Shown: piece by piece, positions 42,888-55,883 of the stretch | Numbering within the stretch: the stretch's first letter is position 1 | Layout: every line of letters begins with the position of its first letter | From: Haematococcus lacustris | Lineage: Eukaryota; Chlorophyta; Chlorophyceae; Chlamydomonadales; Haematococcaceae | Length of the DNA: 64,000 bases | Assembly (NCBI GenBank): GCA_030144725.1 | Contig: JASKMD010000015.1 | Coordinates: 7,517,835 to 7,581,834, forward strand | Reading direction: 5' to 3' | The notes under the pieces: model-generated | Databases searched by the model: none | What the model saw: only the letters and a program-made list of their open reading frames with translations | What the model was told of the DNA's origin: nothing | Position numbers and translations under genes: made by a program

Positions 42888-43333
42888 AGGCCCCTCCCCT
42901 GCCTCCTCCTCCGCCAGATGCAGCAGCCAGTGGCGGCTTTGTGGTTTGATGCCGCCCTGTCCTTCTGTATTTGTCTGCCTGCAGTGCTACTGCATGAGGT
43001 GAGTGGGCCGTGTGGCTGATCAGCATGCGCAGGTGCCACCACTTCCCGTCAGGCAGGCGCCCTGGGCCCAGCACCATGAAGCTCCATCCCTAGCGTGCCT
43101 ATCAAGCCGACAGCATGTAGCAGCTGAATTGTGTGGCTCGCCAACACTGTAAGGGAATAGGTGACTGTGCCCCATGGCAACATTGGCAGAACCTGGCTGA
43201 TAGGCAGGTACAATGACGAGGCTGCACATGCGCCATTGCTATACCAGGTCCCCTCAATTTCATTCTCCGGATGCCATTGCATTCTTTGCAACATCAAGGG
43301 CCATAGCCCTGTCTGCTGCTTTGACCGCTGCAG

Positions 43334-43618
43334 ATGGCCACAACAGTGGTGGCGGTGTCTGTCGTCCCCCTAACCTTGAGCTACACCCTGCCAATTGCCT
43401 TTCGAGCCAGCCAGGACTCCAGACGCCTTCATACCCGGCCCGGAGGGATCAGCCTGGGGCGCTGGGGCGGCTCACTAGCAGTTGTATGTAGTGTGTACAT
43501 CAGCCTGGTGTGTGTGGTGCTATGCCTGCCCTTTGCTTTCCCCATCACGCTGCGCAACGCAAACTGGTCAGCAGCCGTCATCCTGCTGCTGCTCGCCATC
43601 TCCCTTCCACTGTGGTGA
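43334..43618 (+). pseudogene. Amino-acid permease (APC superfamily) C-terminal exon
   Basis: An acceptor (GACCGCTGCAG) precedes 94 codons: VVPLTLSYTLPIAFRASQDS, then a GRWGGSLAVVCSVYISLVCV helix, LPFAFPITLRNANWSA and an ILLLLAISLPLW helix before the stop. This is the last three-helix part of GABA-permease-like amino-acid transporters, with the conserved short loop between helices. No other permease exon is recognisable upstream, so the gene is a stranded 3' piece. A broken copy sits at 34080-34378. Confidence 0.75.
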
Positions 43619-43718
43619 GCTGGGGCTTGACACCAGGGCCATGGAGCTTTAGCACAGCTGTAGCACTCAGGAGTGATAGCATCTCAGGTGAAGCTGAGTA
43701 GGTGTAGGGCTGGGCGTC

Positions 43719-44760
43719 AGTGGCCAGGGAGCGTCAGGGTTGACTTCGGAGTAAACCTGGAATCATGAATAGTGCTAGGAACAAACTAGAGGGCAACAAC
43801 AGTGGCGTGGAGGGATGATCATCCGACCACCAAGCAGCCGCTGGACTCAGACTCAGACTGTTTTAACTTGAATGCAGTCAGTAATCGACTGCAATTAGCA
43901 ATGGTGTATCAGCCCAACCTGTAGGGCCTGCTGCGGCCAGGTCTCAAAGCATTGTGCCCTGCCCTGTCAGGCCTAGTACAGCGGGTGGTGCTTCACTACA
44001 GACATGGCGCACCCGGGTCAAGGCGTGATATGTGCTGTGCTGTGGCATGCGGTGGTGAGGTGGTGGTGTGCGGTGTGGCTGTGGCATGGCCCATGCCTTG
44101 GCCTGGCTATGGCCTGCCTGCAGGTGGGCCCTGGCTTTGGAGTGTGCACTGGTTCACTGGGCCACTGCCTAATGTGCAGCGAGCGCTGCCGCAACCTGGC
44201 CCATCACCTACCTTGAAAGCGGGGCCCACCAGGCCTGCTGCCCCACCACCCTCTGTGCCATCAGTGATCTGGCCAGTAGGCAGCGGCCCTCATCCATTGA
44301 CACCCTGCTACAGCCTTGAACTCCATACACGGCACCACAGCTCCATTGCTGCTGCCAGCAGTCCAGGTGAAGAGCAGGCTGGGCCAGGTCAGGGTGGTAG
44401 GGCGTGCAGCCCCTCAGGCCCCAGGCTCCATACAGGACAGAGTGGGCCACAAGGCAGCAGCACCGCAACAGCCTGCCTGCCCTGATGCCCCAAAGCGCAC
44501 CTAGGACTCGCCCCAGCCACAGACTGTGCAAATCCAAACGCAACTCAGCTCAGCATCAAAACACTCATGCCTGGCAGCAGTTGGGACATGACAGTCAAGG
44601 GGTGACCCAGCTGCAGAGTCACATCAGTCACAGCAGCCCTCACCTGCCTGCATGGCGGGACAGCCAGCACTCGTCCTTTGTAGAGCAGTGCAGGAGCCGC
44701 CTCAGCCTCCAGGTGCAGCCCAGGCAGGCCCTGTCCCACTCGCCATCGACCCAAACTGCA
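43719..44760. repeat. Spacer block Y
   Basis: Second copy of block X (34852-36000); see there. The 245 bases at 43725-43975 are nearly identical to 34852-35100, while the following 700 bases are visibly diverged. Confidence 0.7.
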
Positions 44761-45391
44761 CCCCTCTCAACACTGCTGACCTGGATGTTCTCGTGGGCGC
44801 CACTGTCTTGCTCAGCTGTGTTGTGGCTGCCTGCTGGTCTGGCCCTGCCCTTGGCTGCCTGCTGGTCTGGCCCTGCCCTTGGCTGGTCTGGCCCTGCCCA
44901 AGGCTGACAACATGCGCGCCCACCAGCTGAGGTGCTGCTGGCAGTGTCATTCCTGGGGCATTTGTGTTGCTAGCTGTGGTGTCAGCACAGACAGCTGCAG
45001 CTGAGGGGCAGCGCCCAGTGGGCGTCCCTTGCCCACTGCTGCCAAGAGGGGCACTACCAACCAAGGCCATGGCAGAGCGTCTGGAGCGTTTGCTTGGAGG
45101 CAGGGAGGCAGCTGCCTCAGACCCTGCTGCATCACAAGGCCAGCCAAGAGCCTCAACGGAGCACTGGGCCTCACCAGGAGCAGCAGCAGAGGGCGGTGCC
45201 AGTGGCTGACCTGCCTGGCATGGGAGTGTGGTGGCAGTTGGGGAGGAGGCATCTGACCAGCTTGGGTGCATGTCAGGGTCAGGGTCTGTCAGGGCTCCCT
45301 TCTGGATGGTACTCCCTTGCTGCCTGCCTGCCTTAGCCAGCAGCTCCTTGTTGTTGTGACTGAAGGCTCGCAGCAAATGTAACAGCATTGG
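44702..45391 (-). pseudogene. AP2 gene last exon, truncated
   Basis: The exon starts after an acceptor CACCTGCAG at 45391 with PMLLHLLRAFSHNNKELLAK and continues through PPSKRSRRSAMAL before running into block Y near 44760. The upstream intron is also preserved to about 45462, where similarity to the AP2 genes ends abruptly. All AP2-domain exons are missing. Confidence 0.8.
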
Positions 45392-45776
45392 CTGCAGGTG
45401 AAAACACAATCAACAGGGATGAAACTACAATGCATTGCAGTGCACAGCAGCAGCAGAGGCCTGTTAGGGGAGACAAAATAGAAGCACGATAAACCTGAGT
45501 TATGGAAAGATATTGACGCATATGCCCGTGTTTGCTGACATGGGGTCTGTATTGACTAACTCGTATGGTTGCATTTACAAAGTGACAACCCGCAGAGCAA
45601 CCGCCGACCAAATAAGCTTGACAATCGCTGCATGCAAACTGAGAGCTTAACATCGCACAACAGCACAGCATCACGGATGCACAACCAAACGCAGAAACTG
45701 TCAAAGGCTCCGGCACACCTGACATCATACCGATGATCTTCCACCAAGTCCCAAACGTATAGCGGATGATGCGGCG

Positions 45777-48700
45777 ATGAAGAACGCCGTGCTGCACCTC
45801 GCGGGGCTATCCTACACATCGCATGAGCACCCTGGTGTGTGCCGCATCTCCCGCTTGTCGTGCACAAGCGATACAAAACTGCCACCTGGAACTCTAACTG
45901 CAGACGGTTATGTGCGACGCCTGGAGGCCGCCTGCCAGCTGCTGCATGAGGGACTCGGGCCACCTCAGGCCAAGGGGGCCCAGCCTTCTTCCTCGGGCCA
46001 TGCTGCCCACAATGCAACTTCAAGCGCTATACCCACACCCTTGACCGCAGCCCGCACTTCAGCTGGGAAGCTGTGCACGTTGCTGCTGACAGACCAGGAG
46101 GTGCTGGACGTGGTGCTGGCACTACACGACGTCAGAACAGCCCAGCTTTGCCACTCGATGCCCTGGTCAGGGTCACATGTGCTGAAGCTGCCTCCTCCCA
46201 GTGAAGCCCTTGCACAGCAGCTCAGCCAAAGCCAGAGGTCAGTGCCAGGGAGCCAGCTGCTGGCCTTCATCACAGCCCTGGAGGATGACAACAGCTTGGA
46301 GGTGAGCTCTGCCGCTGCTCCCTTTTTAATGCTCCCTCCTCTCGCTTATTTATATATATTTGTTGCTTGCAACATATAGTTTGCCGTTGCTGATTCAGCT
46401 CCATTCAGCTCCATTCATCTCTTGATTGGCGTTGCTGGTTGGCCCCTGGAAATGGCCAGACTGAGCAGCGCATGTGCCACCCTGCAGCAGGAGGTGTTCG
46501 TGCCATGAACCCTTCACACATCCTTCAGCCAAGCTGCCTTCCCAGCATAACTATTAGCCCTACTTGATATGGAATAAGGTGTTGCCTATGATTAATCTCA
46601 CCCAGCTACAAATTCATCACCCTCCTGATGGCACATTCTGTTCACTGACGATTGAACTTCTTATCAATACTAACAGCTCCACGCTTGAACAGCTTGACTG
46701 TGAGCTGCAGTAGCCTCCTTGTCAGGGGATGACCTCCACCTAGCAGGCAGCCCTGGCTTGACAGGCTTTGACCCTGAGATAGCCTGGCCCAGCCCAACTG
46801 CTCAGCCCCCCTCATCATGCTCAGTCCCCCTATCTCACTTCCTCAGCTAAAGCCAGAGCTCAGTGCCAGGTCGCAATTGTCCAATCTGCTTGTTGTCGTG
46901 CTGCCCATGCAGGGTGACCCTCTGCTGGATGTGTGGGACAGCATGCACCGCGCCATACTGCTGGTGCTGGCAGCCTTGCAGTCACTCCCCATCCGCCCTC
47001 ACCCTGAGCATCCTGAACCTACAGCCACCACCCACACCTCCACCACAACCCAGGTACCAGCTGGCTACCACCGCTGCAGCGCCTGCCTGCTGCTCAGCCT
47101 GCGCCTGGCCATCTGCTTGGCGGAACACTGCGTGGAGCAGCCCCTGGGCAAGGACCTAACCCTTGCCCGGCTGCATGCCACTCGGCCTGGGCTGCTGCTG
47201 GGGCTGAGCCCCGCAATGATGGTGATGCAGGCAGCAGGCCACCCTGAGGCACAGGCCCAGTGTGTGCTGTTTGTGCGATGCCTGCTGCGCCTGGAAACAA
47301 AGTCAGCCACAAGCCTCATAAAGACAACCCCTGCAGCCAGCAGTGACAGTAGCAGCAGGCGCCAGGGTAGCAGCAGGGGCCGAGCCAGCAGCAGGGGTCC
47401 CCGTGGCGACACAGGTCGGTCTGGCGCCTCCCAGAGCGCGGGTGATAAGCCGGATGCACTGGCTGTCAACAGCTACTTTGCGCAGGTGCTGTGTGATGTG
47501 GTTGGGAGCCAGGAGGAAGCGTTGGCCCTCAAGATGATCATGTCCACATGCCCAGGAGAAGGTAAGCCAGCTAGGAAGTAGCACTTTAACAGAACGTATT
47601 GATGACGTACAGCTCCTGAAGATATAAGGTTCATCCTGCACAGGGCGACCTTGCACGGGTCAACCTTGGAAGGGGTCACCCTGCAAAGTCGTATAACCCT
47701 GAGTATGACCCCCCTTGTACATCGTGTCATATATGGCTGTCAACAGGTACTTCGCACTGACACACTGCCGCATGCTCACACGCTGCTGCTCACGTTTCAA
47801 CAGGGTTGCTTTCATATCAAATCTTACTGCCATGATGAGTGTTTCACCAAACCCTCCTGTCTTTCCATAAAACTCATTTGTAAACTCATAAAACTCATAA
47901 ACTCATAAAACGTCATTTGTTGGTCTCCATGCAATTTAAATGCCTTAACTGCTACTTGTTGTAAACTGTGATTAGCGACTTTCGTTACACACGCAAGTCA
48001 GGGGTTTGGTCAGGGGTTTGCTCGCCAAGGGACTGCCCATCACGATCATAATCGTAGGGTTTAAACAGATTGTGAATAAAAACATGGCAAGTACATATCG
48101 TGGCAGGTTTGTATGTAGACAAGTACAAGTACAAGTGACATTTGTTGACCCCGCTGACTGCCATGTGTCTTGCTGCATGACGTCAATGACGCCCGGGTGC
48201 AGGGCCGGGTAGCATTCTGGAGCTCATGAAAGATGTCGTCGATTTTGGGGCAATAGCGATAGCGGTGGCGTCCCAGCACTTCGAGCATCTGCTGCAACCC
48301 CTGGAGGACGCAGCCAGGGTAGCAAGCCGCACCAATGCTAGGGTTGCCACCTCTCGTCAACCCGCAGCGGCAGTCAGCGTGCCGCTGCTGGTGTCCGACA
48401 TCCTCAGCTTGCTTGCCCGTTTCCTTCCAGAGTTCCAAGCAGTCGTGGTGGCATTGAAGATCTCTGCAGCAATATCCAATGTCGATGAGAGCATAGCCAT
48501 TGAGATGAATACGCTGGAGTTCTGCCTCACCTACCTCCCAACCATGTACAAAGCGCTATACAAGGCCTTCGCGAACTTGACAGGGCTCTTGCCAGACTGG
48601 AGGCGCCGGCCTGCTGTGTTGCGCACCGGCTTGCGCATCGCCGCCGCCGGTTCGCTTGCACACCCCACCATGGTGTCGTTGCTACCTTCCTTGGAACACG

Positions 48701-49987
48701 TGAACAAAACGCCACACACAACCTCAACGCCGTGCTCGCTGCCCGCCACGGTGCAGCGCTTGCCAGAGTTGGCAGAAAAACTCAGCAACATGTCCCTCCA
48801 CGCAACCCACCTATGGAGCCTGGTCCTTGCGCAAGATGGCGTGAACGAGCCACCGACGGGACCTTTCCGCTTAGATTATGATTTCCACTACCGCTTGACA
48901 ACCGACAGGGTGGCTGTTCGGCCCTCTCCATCCTCACCTCAGCTGGCACCCTCAGCCCTGGACTTGGTGCTGGGTATGGAGAACACGCTGCAGGTGAGGG
49001 GCCAGGTACTAGGTTCGGGGCAGCTGAGGAGCTTGGGGCCAGCTGAGGCAGATTGTGTTGTGATCAGCGTCAAGCAAGCAGCACTTGTGGTTGTATGTGG
49101 TGCTGGCGTAGAACCAAGGTAGCTGAGGTAGAGAGCCCTGCTCAGTGATGCTGACACCTGACTTGAAGCCTCTCTTGCTTGAGGGCAGACTGCACATGCT
49201 CCAGACTGCTGCTATGCCTGCTGAGCTGGTCTGAAGCTCTTGTTGGTCGTCACTCCTGACATGCCTGTTGCAGATGGTGATGCGGCATCAAGACATGGTG
49301 TGGAAGTGGCCATTATGGAATGAAGGCAATCTTGTGCAAAGCCTTGCGGATGGCTATCGCACGCTGCTGGCCTTGTTTGGGCATGTCATCGAGCTCCTAG
49401 CCGCACCCAGTTTGGTAGGCCCTGCTGGCTTGGCTGCCCAGCCCGCCTCTTGGCTGCCCTGCGGCAACAGCCTGGTGGAGGGCTGGTGCACCAGGCTGCT
49501 GGCAGGGGTCTGTAAGCTGATGTACATCGCCACCCCAGCCTCAGCAACCGTACCCTGCCTCTTTAAGATCATGCTCAACCGAAGGCTTCGAGGCAGCTAC
49601 AGGCTCTTGCTACGCAGGCAGCGTCAGGCTCCCGCCAGCATGTCCCCAGAGGCTGAGCGGCTACTGTCCTGCCTGACCCTGGTACTCACAGCCATGGTGC
49701 CGATGGAGCTGTGCTTGGCTTTGGCTCAAGATGTGACGAACACGGTGCCAGGATTGGACACGATGATGGAGGAGGAGCGGCGCGCCATGGGGGTTGCGTT
49801 GTGCAAGCTGCAGCCAGAGCAGGTGTGGACCTGGCAGGCGCTGGCGGCAGGCACCCCGGCTGAGGCTACCCTGCAGGGTTTGCTGTCAGCCATGGCCTCC
49901 CTGTTTCAGGGCCTGGTCACGCCCGTAGCACCAGGGTGGCGCCATCAGCGCCTGACGGTGGCTTTGGGTGAATGGCATGAGTCGTAG
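45777..49987 (+). CDS. Unrecognised 892-residue protein, four exons
   Basis: Exons 45777-46301, 46913-47561, 48203-48993 and 49274-49987 join in phases 0, 1 and 0 with clean GT-AG sites (donors GTGAGC, GTAAGC, GTGAGG) and a continuous frame. The start ATG at 45777 is the first in frame after a stop-rich stretch, though an upstream exon is possible. The protein is helical and Leu-rich with a basic Ser/Arg-Gly linker (SSRRQGSSRGRASSRG, about residue 365) separating two halves. I see no catalytic motif, signal peptide or clear membrane segment. Single-copy in this window and with no lesions, it contrasts with its repeat-rich surroundings. TGTAA, a likely polyadenylation signal in this lineage, occurs at 50353. 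Function unknown; a helical-repeat scaffold is a guess. Confidence 0.75.
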
Positions 49988-49999
49988 TGGCCAGGCTAG

Positions 50000-51940
50000 T
50001 CTGTCACAGCCAGACCACTTGTATAGCTGAAACTGACCTATCAAGGTCATTGCACCTTCCATTGACTAGGCTGTCAGCGTGCACAACGGGTGCCACCAAG
50101 AGCAGCCCACAGCCCCACAGCCTTCCCACTGCATTAGAGTGGCATCAGGGCGCAGCCTCCCACTGCCCACCCCCCAGCTCTGCTGTTGAACCAGCCACCA
50201 GCGAGACTGTTGAGCCCAGCACCGCCTCAACATTGCACGGGGTACAGGGTACATCACATGCCATGTGGCCTAAGGAGCAGGCTCTGACTGGGTCTGCCAG
50301 TTCAGCCAACGCAGTCTAGAGCACCAGTGCCGCCATAGCTTCTTCCACCTTAGTGTAAACATGCATGCTCAGTAATCGCAGGTATGCCTCCATGGTGCGC
50401 AGCTTGGGGTCGGGCTCCATGGTCCAGGGGGCTCCATGGTGCGCAGCTTGGGGTCAGCCTCCACTGCCGTCAACAGCCTGCGGGTTAAGTGTGTGTGTAT
50501 AGCTAGCAGTAGCTGCAGCTGTACCTGAGTAGCTAGCCGTGAGGCGTGTTGGGTACCCCAGTGCTTGTGTGTTGACAAGGAGCTGGAAGGGGAAGGGGGT
50601 TCACTCTCACATTTGACATGGTTCTTGACTTTTGTGAGTCATAAGAACGCATGAGCCCAGCTTGACCTTGACCTTGAACATGAAAAAGCAAGAGGTGGAC
50701 GTCAGCTAGTGTAGTCGGAGTGGCAGCTGGCACAGCTCATGCAACATGGCACAGCTCATGCAACCCTCACTGCCGCTGAGCAATGCAATGAAATCGTGAC
50801 GTGCGGGTGGGTCTATCGCCCGTAGTTTCTGACATGGGGGTTGTAACTCGTATGCTGTCATACAAACTAACAACCAGCAGAGTAAGCGCCGATGAAACTA
50901 GCCAGCTGGCAGGCAGGCACAAGCGGGGCTAGGCCCTGGCAGGCAGGACCCAGGCTGATGGGCAGATTCCTATTGCGCAATTTGGCCACTGCTATTCATA
51001 GCCTAACACACCACCCTGCTCCTGGACAGCAGGCGCAAGCAGCCATGGCAGGCTGGAGTACAATATCTTACCAGCTCAGCTGCAACAACTTCCCAACGCC
51101 AGTATTACAAGTGATGACAACCAACACACCGCCGGATCATTGCCAGCCCTGGGAATGCTATGCTATGCATCTTACTGTAAACCCATGCTTGCATAGTCCA
51201 CTGCAATCCTGGTCTGTCACGTATGATGTCAGCAGGCAGCCCAGAGGCAGGTCATCTTGGTGGCAAGTGAGAAAGCGTTAGGGACTAACAAAAAGCTGCC
51301 TGCTGCTTCCCTGAAGGTCATGACAATGGGTGTGCATGGTGGGCGAACCTGTACAAGCATGACAGGGATGACCTGGGTGTACCGCAGGCTGCACCTCATG
51401 GCCCTGCCCCTCATGGCCCGGCTCAATAATGCTTCCATGTGGTGATGGCTGTGCAGGGCTGGTCCAGCCACACGGCACCACTAGCAGGCCACACAGCTGA
51501 CCCTGACATGCCTACCCTGACCCCAAGCCACTCCTTCTAGCCGCTGCCCTGTCTACTGGCCCCTGCTGGCCAGCGCCACACCGCCTCACATCCATTGCCT
51601 GAGCCACCACATCATTGCTGCCACCTCCTGCCCACTGGCTCTGCTGCCAGGTGCTGGTCGCTAGCAGGCAGGGGCCACCAGCCAGCATGTGAGTTGCCTG
51701 CTAGGGGCTGGGCATTGACAGGCAGGCTGATGACTGCACTGAGGGCTGGGCCCTGGCAGGCGGGTCCTGGCAGGCAGGCCGGCGGCACCCAGGTCACCTG
51801 GCAGGCAGGCACGACCCACTTCTTGTGTATGATTCTTGTGTATGATCAGCTATAGCCCCGCTGTCCACTATTGTCTTTCCTCAATGAACAACTCACACCT
51901 TTAGCCGCACATCACACATCCACTGCACCATCTACCCATA
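50000..51940. other. Intergenic region upstream of OPR gene D's 3' end
   Basis: No gene supported. 51257-51445 (frame ending in HLMALPLMARLNNASMW) is a paralogue of 55019-55240 (PFMALPLMARLSEAAM). The 100-200 bases after each also match ('ccacacagct' then 'tgccctgtct'), and 61470-61640 shares that latter part. A second, shortened copy of the OPR 3' end ('aactcacacctttagccgcac') sits at 51889. Confidence 0.5.
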
Positions 51941-51942
51941 AC

Positions 51943-54129
51943 TCACACCCTTGGCCGCACTGGGCGTGGCATCAGCCCTGGTGCCTGGCCTGCCCGCTGT
52001 GATGGGAGCGCGCCTGCACTCTTGGCCTGGGCAGCTGGCAGGGGCAGTGTGCCCTGCTGCCTTGCCTGCTGCCCAGCTGACACGCTGACTGCCTGCTGCT
52101 GCTGAGCTGCTGGTGTGGCTGCAGCTGGTGCCTCCACCTGGCCTGCACAGTGTCCCCCCTTTCCCTGCAGCAGCTTCCGCCACGCCTCAGCCTCAGGCAG
52201 GCTGGCCCGCACCTGCTCACGCATGAAGGCTGCCCGCTCACTGTCACTGGCCAGCTGGTCAAAGACTGTCATGTTCACTACGACCCCTGCATCAAAATGG
52301 GTCAGGTGATGCAATATGTTATGAGCCACCACCCCTGACATGCTGCCATCATGCAGGAAGTTCTGGCTTTGATCCACAGCTATGCCCCGGGTCAGCCCTG
52401 GCCCCTGCACCAGCAGCTGAGTGCAGTGGGTACCATCCTTGCTGATCACTGCCTGCTGCACCTCATAATGACCAGCAGCTGCCAGCGCTTGCGCCAACTG
52501 ACTGCAGTCTTTCTTTAGCACGGTCTGTAGCTTGGCCACGATGCTCTGCTTATAGGCTGCTGCCTTGACTAAGAGCTCATGCAATGCTGGTGAAGCAGCC
52601 ATAGATATCTGGCCTCCGGTGCAGGCATGCAGCCACTGACTGGCAGTGTACAGCTGAGTAAGGTTCTCCTCGCCCCACTGCCCCTCACCCTGTCCCCTCC
52701 TGCTGCACTCCCTCCACAGTGCTGCTGCCATGCTGTTCAGCTGCAGCTCACTGGCCAGCTGGCTGTGGCCTGATGACACTGCCTGGTGGATGGACAGGGC
52801 AAGGAAGATGCTCCTGGCATACAGCAGGTTGGCAAGGTCTTGAAGATTGAAGGCTGCCAGGTCTACCTTGGCCACCCCTGCTGCCAGGCTGCGCACTGAG
52901 CTGTCCAGGTAGCCAAGGCGGGCCAGGCCATAAAGGCTGTTGGCCACTGCCTGGCCATTCATAGTCTTTTGTGTTTGTGTGGCCCGCTCAGCCAGCTGCC
53001 TGCAGACCTCCTTATCATTCCACAGCACTAAGCTCATGGCAAAGAGTATGTTGCTAACACCTTGACCATCAAGGCCAGGCACCACAGCCTGTGCCCTGGC
53101 TGCAAACTGGTCCAGCAGCTGCCTTGCCTCCCCCCTGCAGCCAGGCAGCTTGCTGGTAGCCCAGATCAGGTTGGCCCACTCCTGAGGTTTAGCATCCCTC
53201 ATGACCTCCCCCTGGCTGATGGCAGCTGTGACTGACTGCAGCAGGGGCTGCGCACTGCCTGTGTAGCCTGACTTGGCCATGGCCCACAGTGTCATGCTGA
53301 TAGCCTGGCTAGCAGCACCCCTTGCCAGCCTCTCAGGCAGCAGCTGCACTGCCTGGTCGCACAGCCAGGTCAGGTCTGGGCTGCTGCTGCACTGCATGCC
53401 AGCTGTGGCCAGGCCATGCAACAGGTTGCTCCAGTCACGCCAGGCGCCCCTCTTCATAACCTCACTGCTGGCACTGTGGCTGGCAATGGCTGTGCAGGCT
53501 GAGGTGGCAGCGGCAGCAGGGAGGTGGGGCTTAAGCTTGCCCAGGGACCAGGCTGCCATGTTCAGCTGTTGAGCATCAAACTGCTGCAATAGGGAAAGTG
53601 CAGGAGGGTTACCACCTGTGTCAGTCCCAGCCTCTACAGCCATGCGCTGCAGCAGGGCCAGCACTGCGTTGCACTGGTCCTGAGTCATGCGGGCTCTGTT
53701 GTTCTCCCGCTGCCTGGCCCAGTCTGCAAAGCGCCACAGGAGTTGTGACGTCTGCTCCACCTGGCTGCTGCTGCTGAGGAAGGGCAGCTCCTCCACCGCT
53801 GACACCAGCTTCTCTAGGTCCTGCTTGCGTCGGGGTGCCGGGTCATACTGGCGCAGGGCTGCAATGCAAGTATGGAAGGGCTAGGTCCTAAACCTTGTGT
53901 ATTGCTAGCTAGGTTGGTGGTAGGCGGCAGTGGCTGTGACCATTGTCAGCGGTGTGTTATGGCAGCTGGTGGGACAGGTGGGACGCTCACTGTGTGCTGG
54001 GGCCATGAGTGTCCGCGACGGGACGTTTGTCTTCCAGGGCCACAGGCAAGTGCGCGGCGCAGGGCTGCGCATGTGGATGCTCTGCCATGGTCGTGGCGAG
54101 CCAGTGAGTTCATGCAGGAGCGAGCGCAT
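51943..54129 (-). CDS. OPR gene D, intact, with diverged presequence
   Basis: Exon 1 is 54129-53991 and exon 2 is 53858-51943, phase 1, 684 residues. Exon 1 (MRSLLHELTGSPRPWQSIHM) differs from the MWSLLHSRPG type of B, C, E and F but keeps RSPAPRTCL and the donor CACACA|GTGAGC. It resembles the first exon of gene A more closely. Exon 2 keeps all OPR cores; the position beside the conserved Gln reads GQGVSN, GQAVAN and LQDLAN in three successive repeats, differing from B, E and F. The tail ends RPVRPRV. Same expected role in organelle RNA binding. Confidence 0.85.
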
Positions 54130-54319
54130 GAAGGGAAGCGGCGTTGGGTAACGGGAGTGCACGAGTGCCGATTGCACGGAGTCGACGAGCAAAGTGCCAT
54201 GCAGTGACCTGCTGATGACCTGTCTGACTGGCATTTAGGACCGTCCGCCTGTACCCACTGTCCTGTACTACTGCACCGCTTTGCAATTTCATCGTCAGAT
54301 GACCAGCAGCCGTCACCTG

Positions 54320-54560
54320 CCATGTGGCGCCTGTAGCATGGGCTGCGTCACTGGCGATGGCTCCCGAGCATCACTGTGATGCAGCGTGATGCACTGGCTG
54401 CCTCTAGGTGCCAGCGCTGCCGGGTTAGGGTTTAGGCTTGGGTGGGGTGGTTGGGAGGGAGGCTGGGGGCTTGCAGCCACAGATCGAGGAGCCAGCTCTA
54501 CCCTCAGTGCGCACCTCCTCCAATCTGCTGGTCTCATGCCAAGTGATGGGCCTGCTACCT
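54320..54560. repeat. Dispersed segment copy 3
   Basis: Matches 1-250 and 29581-29830. The sequence just before it (54190-54320) is the uninterrupted counterpart of the flanks of the transposon at 26834-29458. Confidence 0.65.
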
Positions 54561-54654
54561 GGGAATGCTACCACCAAGCGGCAGTAGTTCATGGGTGCTG
54601 CTACAGAGCCTATTGGGAGCCAATAGCCAAGAGGAGAGCAGCGTGATTGACCAT

Positions 54655-54780
54655 GATGTTCGTCTTGCGTGTTCTTGCCTTGGCAATGAGCTGTTGCAAT
54701 GCTGGTGATGCTGCCAGGGATGTCTGCCCTCCAGTGCAGGCATGCAGCCACTGACTGGCTGTGTACAGCTGAATGAGGTG
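54655..54780 (-). pseudogene. Short internal OPR gene fragment
   Basis: About 125 bases match the region of the large exon that encodes the QWLHACTGG and ASPALQELL motifs (here QSLHACTGGQTSL-like on minus). It is bounded on both sides by unrelated sequence, as expected from a small ectopic insertion or gene-conversion tract. Confidence 0.75.
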
Positions 54781-55883
54781 CAACAGCCTGGCCTGAGGCC
54801 TTCAGGGCATGTGTAGCGGGAGCACCTATGGCAGGCTGGTGATCGATTACCAGCTTAGGTGCGCCTGCGTCCCAGGCAGAGTTTGGTTAAAACAGAAACA
54901 AGCAACTCGTTAGCAATTGTTCAAGGTAACAAGCAACTCGTCATCACCAGTGCCAACCCTGACATTGCTGTGATGACCTGCCGCAAACCCATGCTTGCAA
55001 CGTTAACTGCAACACTGGGTGAAGTTGCATAACCTGGATGCCAGTGTAGAAGTGGATGCAATTCAGCATGGTGTCAGTGACCTTGGCTGCCTGCACCAGA
55101 TCACAATCCTTGCTGCCATGAAGGGCTTATGTATGGGGTATACTGCACAATGGAGGGAGTTGCCTGACTTGCCCCTCATGCTCCCTTTCATGGCCCTTCC
55201 CCTGATGGCCCGGCTCAGTGAGGCTGCCATGAGGTATTGATAGGGCTAGTCAAGCTCCACTGCACCAGTAGCGGGCCACACAGCTCACCCTGACATGCCT
55301 GGCAACCCATGTCGCTTCTTCTAGCAGCTGCCCTGTCTCCTGGTGACCCTGCTGGCCAGCGTCACAGCACCTCACTGCTATCACACGAGCCGACATGGCA
55401 TTGCTACCACCCAGCCTAACATTAGCCTTCTGCGCTCGTCTTCTCAGTGTGCGGCCCAGCTGCCAGACAGGACCCAGGCGGCAGTGGCCCACTCTTGGCA
55501 GTCAGGCTCACTCTGCGGGGCCAGACCCCAAGATCAGCTGCACCCACACCCTGCCCTGCACCCTACAGCCCTGCCAGGCCCTACTGCCCACCAGCAGGCC
55601 TGGACCCAGGCAGACAGGGTCCAGAGCAGCAATGGCCTATCCCTAGCTGACCCTTGCAGGCAGGCACAAGGTGTTGGGCGTGGCGCCTGGCTGTGCCCTC
55701 AGCCTGCACTGCACCCGGTAACCTACACCGTGCACCGCCATCCCAAGCAGCCCACCAGCAACGGCTGGCTGTGGCATCAGTACTGGCAGGCAGGCACATG
55801 TTGCTGCAGCCACCACACCTGACCCAGTATCACCTAGACTGAGTAGCACCTAGACTGATGTGAGCTGTCAGTCCACTCATGAC

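Noticed and set aside
54420..54440. Interstitial telomere-like TTAGGGTTTAGG
   Set aside because: Only about one and a half units; too short to call.
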